Part shown: positions 56,570 to 64,000 of the stretch, one piece after another
Numbering within the stretch: position 1 is the stretch's first letter
Layout of the letters: each line of letters begins with the position of its first letter
Origin: Girardinichthys multiradiatus
Taxonomy: Eukaryota; Chordata; Actinopteri; Cyprinodontiformes; Goodeidae
DNA: 64,000 nucleotides
Reading direction: 5' to 3'
Assembly: GCF_021462225.1 (NCBI RefSeq)
Contig: NC_061795.1
Coordinates: 8,308,001 to 8,372,000, forward strand
Notes under the pieces: model-generated
What the model saw: only the letters and a program-made list of their open reading frames with translations
Databases searched by the model: none
Told to the model about the DNA's origin: nothing
Made by a program: the position numbers and the translations under genes

Positions 56570-59552
56570 TGAAATGTGTTTTACACAACTAAATGAACAA
56601 TACATATATGAAATGCAAGCGAGCGGAGCCAGGGCACTTTATGGGATACTGCACCGAAAGTGTCGGAGGGGAAAGCATGCTGGCTCGCTGGTAAAGCTCC
56701 TCCAAAGAGGACTCCGCACACCACTGCCTTCAATCCATCTGGCAAATGTCCGCTCTCTAAGTAATAAGATGGATGAGGTGCTTCTTCCCACCTGTAAAAA
56801 CACGGACCTCCACGGATCAGCGGTTCTCTGCTTCACCGAGACATGGCTAAATGAAAACATCCCGGACTGCGCACTGCTGATACCAGGCTTCCAGCTGTTC
56901 AGAGCGGATCGCAGCGCGGAGCTATCGGGGAAGAAGCGAGGAGGCAGAATCTGCTTCTATATAAATGAAGGTTGGTGCAGAGCCATAAAAGTGCTGGGGA
57001 AAACATGTAGTCCTGATCTGAAGACATTTTGCATAAACTGTAAACCGTTTTATTCACCGAGAGTTTTCCTCGTTTATAATAATTGGCTCATTGGCTCACC
57101 GCATGGCTGCACTTCTGCCGCTGAAAAACATCTCGCTGAGCTGCTTACAGATGTGGAGAAAAAATACACGGACTCTTTCATCATAATACTGGGAGACTTT
57201 AACAGTGCAAACCTCTCCAATGAACTCCCCAAATACAGACAGCATATTAAGTGTCCCACCAGAGACAAAAACACACTGGACCATTGTTACACAACTTTAA
57301 AAGACTCATATCATGCTGTTACCAGGGCTGCTCTGGGTTTTTCGGATCATTCTCTTATCCACCTCCTCCCAACCTACAGGCAGAAACTAAGAGCTTCCAT
57401 ACCCAAGGTTCACACTGTTAAGAAGTGGACTGAGGAATCAAAGCAGATGCTACAGGCCTGCTTTGAATGCACAGACTGGACTGTTTTTGAAACTTCAGCC
57501 ACTGACCAACTAACTGATGTGGTGACATCATACATCAGTTTCTGTGAGGACATGTGTGTGCAGACCAAGACACTGCACATTTGGGAATAACAAGCCATGG
57601 TTTACTCCACATCTCAGGAACCTGCACAGGGATAAGGAAGAAGCTCACAGCACTGGACATTGGGCGCAGTACAGGCAGGCCAGGAACAAACTAGGAGATC
57701 AAAGCAGCCAAGCGAAGCTACAGTGAGAAGCTAAGGAACAGCCTTTCTACTGGTGATACTTCGGCTGTATGGACCAGTCTGAGAATCCTGACTGCCTAAA
57801 GGAGCCCCCCACACCCATCCTGAACAGAATCCTCACCTGGCTAACCGTCTGAATGGCTTCTACTGCAGGCATGACAGGAAGCTGTTCACACCTCAAACCA
57901 TCTCCTCCACATCCCATTCAGGAACAAATTCTTCCCATAAAACAACCAACCCCCTACCTTCAGATCCTCTGCCTGCACTAAAGATCTCTGAGGAAGATGT
58001 AAACAGGTTCTTTCAGCACATGAAAACAAAGAAAGCTGGAGAACCTGATAAACTCTCCCCATCATGCCTGAAAGCCTGTACAAATCAACTCACCCCAATC
58101 TTCACCCGGATCTTCAACAAGTCACTGGAGACGTGTGAGGTCCCCTCTTGCTTCAAATAATCCACCATCATCCCGGTGCCCAAGAAACCCACCATCCTAG
58201 GATTAAATGACTACAGGCCTGTAGCCCTAACGTCTGTGGTCATGAAATCCTTTGAACGGCTGGTGTTGAAGTACCTGAAAGACATCACAGGCCCCTTGCT
58301 GGACCCCCTGCAGTTTGCTTATCGAGCAAACCGGTCGGCAGATGATGCTGTCAACTTAGGTCTACACTTCATCCTACAACACCTCGACCGTCCAGGGACG
58401 TACGCCAGGATCCTGTTTGTAGTCTTCAGCTCAGCCTTCAACACTATCATACCAGACATCCTCCACCAGAAGCTCAACCAGTTTAACGTCCCAGCTTCCA
58501 TCTGTCATTGGATCAACAGCTTCCTGACGGACTGACAGCAGCAGGTGAGGCCGGGGAGCATCTTGTCCCACACCAGATCAATAAGTACTGGTGCCCCCCG
58601 GGGGTGTGTTCCATCCCCACTCCACTTCTCCCTGTACTCAAATGACTGCACCTCAGCGGACTCGTCCGTGAAACTCCTGAAGTTTGCAGATGACATCACT
58701 GTCATTGGTCTGATCCAGGATGGTGATAAGTCTGCATACAGACAGGAGGTGGATCGGCTGGTACACTGGTGTTGTCAGAACTACCTTGAACTCAACCCAC
58801 TCAAGACTGTGGAAATGGTGGTGGACGTTTGGAGAACACCACCCCCATACACCCCCTGCACCATCATCAACAACACCGTGTGAGCTGTGGACCACTTCAG
58901 GTTCCTAGGAACCACCATCTCTGGGGACCTGAGATGGTCTTCACACATTGACACAGTTCGAAAGAAGGCCCAGCAGAGACTGTACTTTGAGGCAACTCAA
59001 GAAGTACGACCTTCCACAGGAACTGCTGGTCATCTTCTACACTGCCATCATTCAGTCTGTCCTGTCTTCATCCATCTCAGTGTGGTTTGGCTCATTCACA
59101 AAACAGGACAGGTCCAGACTGCAACAAATAATCAGGACTGCAGAGAGAATAATCAGGGCTGACCTTCCCTCCATCCAGGATTTATACAGGTCTAGGGTCA
59201 GGAAAAGAGCTGCTAAAATTTCAGCAGACTCCACACACCTTGCACATAAACTGTTTAGGGTTTTACCTTCAGGCTGCCGCTACAGAGCACTGTTTACTAA
59301 AACCAAGCCGCCACAGAGACAGTTTCTTCCCCCAGGGTGTTTCTCTGATGAACATTCAATAGTGTACCAAACAACTGCATACTGAAGTTGCAAATGCAAC
59401 TTTGTATATATGTATATTTAAGGACATAAAGATATATGCATAAATATATTTAAAATATATTTAAAAACCTAGAGAGCAAAGTGTACCAGAGTCAAATTCC
59501 TTGTTTGTATGTACGAACTTGGCACTTGATTCCGATTCTGATTGTGTGATAT
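56570..59552 (+). mobile_element. Rex1-like LINE, about 3 kb, broken
   Basis: Endonuclease 56574-57590, linker to about 58170, reverse transcriptase 58176-58885, C-terminal domain 58887-59385, then a 3' end with caaattccttgtttgtatgt and gattccgattctgatt. Related to, but clearly different from, the LINE at 14640-17753. Confidence 0.85.
56574..59385 (+). pseudogene. Rex1-like LINE ORF2: endonuclease + reverse transcriptase, frameshifted
   Basis: Endonuclease: SIHLANVRSLSNKMDE, CFTETWLNENIPDCA, IIILGDFNSANLS, LGFSDHSLIHL. Reverse transcriptase: [53 protein letters not shown] (motif A Asp is Val), GAPRGCVPSPLHFSLYSND and KFADDITVIG. C-terminal: LYRSRVRKRAAKISADSTHL. At least three frame changes and an in-frame TGA near 58535. 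Confidence 0.85.
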
Positions 59553-60372
59553 GTGTGGCCAATTGTCTGGATTTGCGCTAAAGAAACCAACAGGCAGTAC
59601 ATATGCATCCACCTTGCTGTTCACCACAATTTTCGTGAGGTACATGGCCTTATCAGGAGACTGTAACTACTCTAGATACTTATCCATGGGTGAAAAAGTA
59701 TGCAATGTTGCTCAGTTGTGTAGAGCTGTGAAGCAACACGGAGCCACCCAAGATGGCGGACTGGAAGTGAGGCTGGGACTTCAGTGACATCAAGAGTCCT
59801 TTCTGTGGGCATCAGCTGAGAGTTCAGCTACATTCATACTTTTTATACAATACTATGTATGGTGATGCAGCACCTGAGGCCCCTGTGCACACACAAAAAA
59901 GCCTACCAGATGGTGTTTCTTGTTCAAGCAACACGCTTCCAAATCCCATTTGGCAGAACCGAATTACGTTTCCAAAGTCTAACATGTGTTCACCATGTTT
60001 CATTTGTTTGTTTTGTTTTTCATTTGAATTGTACCGCTCAAGGCAACATATTGGAGTAGCTCTGTTGCTTTGATTCTGATGTGTTCTTTTTGAAACCCTG
60101 GTTCCTCCTTTTGTGGATGAAGGTTGCTTTATCTGGACGTTTGACATGTCTCCAAATTTGAAGATATTTCTGGGTACAAATTAAATATTCATAAGAGTGC
60201 GCTTTTGTCACTGAACTTGAATAACTTAAACTATATTACTAGTGGGACACCTTTTGAGATAGCAGCACACAGCCTTGTTTTACTCGCAATTTAGGTCTTG
60301 TCATAATGGAGTTTTCTTAGACTGAGATACACAACCACGAGGACAAAGACAACGTTTTAACAGCTTATTTAG
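59552..60372. other. Intergenic, no gene seen
   Basis: Opposed small ORFs at 59824-60147 have no likeness I know. No repeat identified. Confidence 0.45.
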
Positions 60373-60387
60373 AAACATGGATAAAGG
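60373..60387 (+). repeat. Target-site duplication, left copy
   Basis: aaacatggataaagg, repeated exactly at 61876-61890. Confidence 0.8.
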
Positions 60388-61875
60388 GGACCTCTTGGTG
60401 GATGAGTTTGTCCCGTCATGGTGTGGGGTCGGGGGTCCGGTTGTGGTGCGGTGCTGGGTGGGTTCTGCCCTGTTGCGCCAGTGGGCGGGGGTGGCGTTGC
60501 GCAGGGCCCTTGACTTGCTGTTGTGGCACGCTGTGTGGTGGGGGAGCAGGGTGTGGTGGGGGTTCTTAGAGCGGGGCTGTGTGTGGAGCTTGCGTTGTGT
60601 GGGTGTGGCTTCATCGGCTTCTCGGCCACGGAGTTCACCTGTGGGGGTGTGCCCCTGTGGGGGTGGGGATTTGTGGCGTTTGGGTTCGGGGGGATGTGTT
60701 CGATATCGGTGTCCTTGTTGGGGGTAGCCCTGTGGGGAGGTTCTTGTTGGGGTTCACTGGGGGTGGGAGACTCATGGGGTTGGGATCGGAGATCGTTGGG
60801 GGGTCGGGACTGCTCCGTCCTGGGGCGGCTCCGGTTGGCGGGTTGCTTTGGGCCATGTGGACCCCTCTTTTGTACATAGCCCCCTCTCCGGAGGTGGATG
60901 GGGATTGTTGGGGACTGGGTTCGGGGCGGGGGGGCGGGAGCTGGGCCGGGGTCACCCGGGTCTGGGCAGTACCAGCGCTGTCTGCCTGCCTCTGCCCCAG
61001 GAGGGAAGGGTACCACCTCCTGAGTCTGGGGGTTGGTTGCCCCGAGGGGGTACCGGCACCTGGACCTGGGAGTATAGAGTATGCATGGGGAGTGTGAGTG
61101 AGTGTATGACGTCCATTGTTGTTTATCCTTACGTTGGGTGTGAGTGATATTATGTGTATGCATGAGGGGGGGAAGTGGGTGATTGTGACTGTGTGCCTGT
61201 TTTTTTTTTTTTTTTGCGACAGGTTGGGTCTTGAACTGCTCCCTCTCCTGGATCAGCTGCCGGTGGTTGGAGTCTCTGCCCGCTGGTGTACTTGTGGTTC
61301 TCGGTGTCCGCGGCCGGGTGCTTTGGTGTGGGCTGGCTCACTCCCGGTGGCTGCTTGCCGGGGCCTGGTCCCCTGGGCTCTGTCGGGCCTCTGCTTGGGG
61401 GGTGGTGTGTCCCGGGGTCTTGGGCCTCTGGGTCCATGGCTGGATCTGCTCGGGTGTGGACGGCTGCCAGCGGGGCCTGTGGACTTGTTGCTGCGGCCCC
61501 TGGGGCTTCTGCACTGTCGCTGCTGGGTGGTTCCCCTGGGACTCTCCACTGCTCTTCTCTGGGGGGGGGGGTTGCGGTAGTCCCGGCGGTGGTTCTCCTG
61601 GGGTTCCTGTGCTTTGGGAGGCCTTTAGATGTGTGTGGCTCGGATCTCCTCATTGTCCGTCCAGGGACCATGGGGCAGGCCTGTGGGTCCTCACACTCGC
61701 TATTGCATATTTTTGTGGAGAAACCTTGTATACAGGAGCACGTCCACACCCATACTTACAGGTGTTGAGCTTCAGGTGTTGACAGATACACAGATGTTCT
61801 ATTTTGGGCTGCACCTCTCACTAAGTACATTTTACATTCAGAATTACCATGTACTATTTTGTTAAAAAAAAAAAA
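60388..61875 (+). mobile_element. G-rich poly(A)-tailed retroposon
   Basis: A strongly G-over-C, GC-rich block of about 1.35 kb followed by an AT-rich 3' stretch and a poly(A) run (61864-61875), bounded by a 15-bp direct repeat. These are marks of target-primed insertion by LINE machinery. It has a T15 run before gcgacag at 61201-61221. Overlapping long ORFs on both strands (60369-61163 minus, 60377-61163 plus) come from base composition. I recognise it as a kind of G-rich repeat common in fish genomes but cannot name it. Confidence 0.7.
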
Positions 61876-61890
61876 AAACATGGATAAAGG
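61876..61890 (+). repeat. Target-site duplication, right copy
   Basis: aaacatggataaagg directly after the poly(A) run. Confidence 0.8.
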
Positions 61891-61899
61891 TCGGACTGG

Positions 61900-63038
61900 A
61901 ACCAGGGCTGGAGCTGGTGGACAAACGCGGGGTCTCTCTGAAGGAGAAAGACAGAAGCTGGTAAACACTCTGGTTGGAAACAGAGAAAATGTGAATGTGT
62001 TCTTTAGATGCTGACTTCTTGGCAAGACTGGGGGAAATAAGTCCTTCTACATGGTGGCTTGAGGCTGACAGGCTGTGAACAGTTTGAGGATGAAGTGCTT
62101 TGTTTCTTCTCTTCCAGGAAACTCCACTATGGTTGGGGAGTTTTAACATTGGAGGGTGGACAGGCAGGTTGATGGGTGGTTCTCAGGTGGCTCCTGAGAA
62201 GCTGGGCTTGGAAGCAGAGAGGAGGCTCAGGGCTGAGGTGTCGAGGCTGGAGTTCCCAAACTCCTCTGAACATGACATGAGTAAAAACGGAGACCAGAAA
62301 GGTTCCATGACTTCCTTCAGTGAAGGATGACCTGCAAGGCAGGGGGAGAAAAACAAGGAGATCAGAAAAACTGCTTGGAAGCAAGACTGCAGAGAAGCGC
62401 AGGTCTAGCTGTTACCACACCAAGTGAGAAAACGAGCTGACGCCTCCCTCTGGGTTTCCACTCCAAAAGTAGCCCAGCTGATTGCTCTCAGATGAGCAAC
62501 ACCTGTGCAGCAGCACCTGCCAGTCACACCATGCACAGAAAGAACACAGCACTGTACTCGATAATGAGGCAGTTTGAGGTGGACGGTGGAATGACTGATG
62601 ACAGACTCTATCTTAAAAGGGCCCAAAAACCAAGGTGCAAGTTTTTTGGAGTAGGCCTTTAGGGGAAAATCTTGGGAGGACAGCCATACCTCTTGGCCCG
62701 GGGGCATAGACCGGAGCGGGTGTCCTCTTTCTGTCCACGTAGCGCTTGTTTGTGCAAAGGACCGTTGAAGAGCAGACCTAGTCTGGTTCCATAGTCTCTT
62801 ACAGTTGTGCAAGTGGGTTCTGACAGAGGGGAGAATCTGGTCAGGGAAAGTAGCAGGTAACAGAGTGGGTTGGTAACACAGGAGGCCTCAAAGGGTGACA
62901 AACCGGTGGCTGCAGAGACATGGCTGTTATGAGCATACTCAACCCAACCCGATGCTTGTGCAGCAGCACCTGCCAGTCACACCCTGCACAGAGAGAACAC
63001 AGCACACAGCTTGTGTGCTTTGGAGGACCGATCCTGAC
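61900..63038 (-). mobile_element. Ty3/gypsy remnant: LTR pieces and integrase C-terminus
   Basis: Minus strand: an LTR edge begins TGTCAGGATCGGTCCTCC at 63038. Integrase tail codes lie at 62935-62545 and LTR-like sequence runs below 62560. The cagcagcacctgccagtcac block occurs at 62510 and 62958, so two partial LTR copies flank the integrase piece. Confidence 0.6.
62405..62901 (-). pseudogene. Gypsy integrase C-terminal fragment
   Basis: Overlapping frames give MSPFEASCV, then RSALQRSFAQTS, GQEVWLSSQDFPLKAYSKKL and APWFLGPFKIESVISHSTVH, the typical sushi-like integrase tail. The catalytic core is absent and the frame runs into LTR sequence at about 62560. Confidence 0.75.
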
Positions 63039-63064
63039 AAAATTTAAAATAAAAGCAGAAATAT

Positions 63065-63350
63065 ATATATTGTTTTTCCTTTTCCTTAGAGATGCATTTT
63101 CATTAAGAAATGTATATATTTTCTTTTTCCTTTTCCTTACACATGCGTTTTCATCAAGAAATGTATATATTTCGTTTTTCCTTTTCCTTACACATGCGTT
63201 TTCATCAAGGGATGTATATATTTTCTTTTTCCTTGTCTTTACACATGCGTTTTCATCAAGAAATGTATATATTTTCTTTTTCCTTTTCCGTAGACATGTG
63301 TTTTCATCAAGAAATGTAAATATTTTCTTTTTCCTTTTCCTTACACATGC
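63065..63350 (+). repeat. 51-bp minisatellite, about 5.5 units
   Basis: tcatcaagaaatgtatatat recurs with exact spacing of 51 bases (the marker G of caagaaatg falls at 63107, 63158, 63209, 63260 and 63311). Because 51 is a multiple of three, a 166-residue frame (62920-63420) stays open by repetition only. Confidence 0.93.
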
Positions 63351-64000
63351 CTTTGTTCTTTTTTACATTTCCTCGTCTCTCTTTTTCATTTACCGTATGT
63401 GTAACGGGGTTTTATTTTAAAATCACTATTGATGTGAAGTTTGTCAACATTGGTTTATTTATTCTTCAAATTTATTTTATTTAATCAACAATTTATTTTT
63501 TTCCTGACTTTTATTGCTATATACATTTTTTATGTTACTCTTGTCAGTTGGTGGTTACCATAGCAACCAGTAACAGTCAGCTCATCCCCTTTTTCTGTTG
63601 CTGTCTGTTACTGTGGTATGTATTAGGATCAGCTCTGTGTTTTCTTAACAAATATGATTTTTCTACATATATTTTAGATTAATTTAATTATATACATTTT
63701 GTCATATTCGATTTTGCCATATTTTGTAAATGTTTTAAACTGTTATTGTAATTCATGTTGTGTATTTCAGCTGTGTTTAATGTTACAACTGCTAACTGTT
63801 TTATCAACTGTTCATTTGATTACTCAGTAGTAATTAGTAGTAATTAATAGTAGTAGTAGTACACTGTCAAATGTAACATGTTGTTTTAACTCAAAAAAAC
63901 AATTCCAAGGGCTGCCTCAAAATTTTAGATTAAGTCCAGTAAAAGTGTAGTTTAGTTGACTCAATGTTGTTAGTTTACTAAACTGTCAAAGATTAACAGA
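63351..64000. other. Intergenic, no gene seen
   Basis: AT-rich, with a short tagtagtagtagt run at about 63848-63861 and an accatagcaaccagtaac palindrome-like stretch near 63557. No coding signal. Confidence 0.5.

Noticed and set aside
60369..61163. 264-residue Pro-rich minus-strand ORF and overlapping plus-strand ORFs in the G-rich block
   Set aside because: Open on both strands and in several frames at once because stop codons are rare in G-rich sequence; no domain, no splice context.
62920..63420. 166-residue ORF with repeated FFFLFLTHAFSSRNVYI
   Set aside because: Translation of a 51-bp minisatellite; two frames are open for the same reason.

Overview
The window is eukaryotic genomic DNA from a teleost fish, probably a percomorph (the species cannot be fixed from sequence alone). 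Reasons: one vertebrate gene split into short exons with GT/AG borders, AT-rich introns, and a dense load of fish-type transposable elements (L2 and Rex1-like LINEs, Ty3/gypsy elements, an endogenous retrovirus, several Tc1-like transposons, hairpin MITEs).

The only host gene I can support is the 3' part of iqub (IQ motif and ubiquitin-like domain containing), on the + strand. Nine coding exons (824-999, 39951-40106, 44540-44750, 44840-45015, 47691-47861, 47963-48139, 48738-48986, 55071-55256, 55396-55533) join in frame to about 545 residues and a stop. The ubiquitin-like N-terminus must lie upstream of the window. IQUB is a ciliary/flagellar radial-spoke protein.

The intron between the first two visible exons is about 39 kb and is mostly mobile DNA. 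1-7.5 kb: intron with LTR fragments, a tandem-duplicated non-coding repeat and a LINE tail. 7.6-10.2 kb: an L2 LINE with its middle deleted, minus strand. 10.2-31.5 kb: an old minus-strand Ty3/gypsy element broken apart by later insertions: a complete non-autonomous LTR retrotransposon (11182-14567), a Rex1-like LINE (about 14640-17753), an endogenous retrovirus with two LTRs (18538-26051) and an L2 LINE (26606-30408). 31.5-34.6 kb: a second, sushi-like gypsy and another L2 piece. 35.8-39.9 kb: Tc1, LINE and LTR fragments and a MITE close to exon 2.

The other introns hold a Tc1 with two further elements inside it (40920-44512), a nearly intact Tc1 with 200-bp terminal repeats (45364-46963), two APE-type LINE copies (49.2-51.3 and 53.2-54.7 kb) and a broken Tc1 (52270-53166). 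Downstream of iqub are an LTR piece, a 3-kb Rex1-like LINE (56.6-59.5 kb), a G-rich poly(A)-tailed retroposon with a 15-bp target duplication (60388-61875), gypsy integrase/LTR remnants (about 61.9-63.0 kb) and a 51-bp minisatellite (63.06-63.35 kb).

The most unusual items are the non-autonomous LTR element with a mucin-like repeat reading frame and a Tf1-like self-priming signal, the retrovirus with nearly identical LTRs around a decayed interior and a tRNA-Tyr-like primer site, and the G-rich retroposon. No tRNA, rRNA, CRISPR array or bacterial feature was seen. Boundaries of old repeats are approximate.
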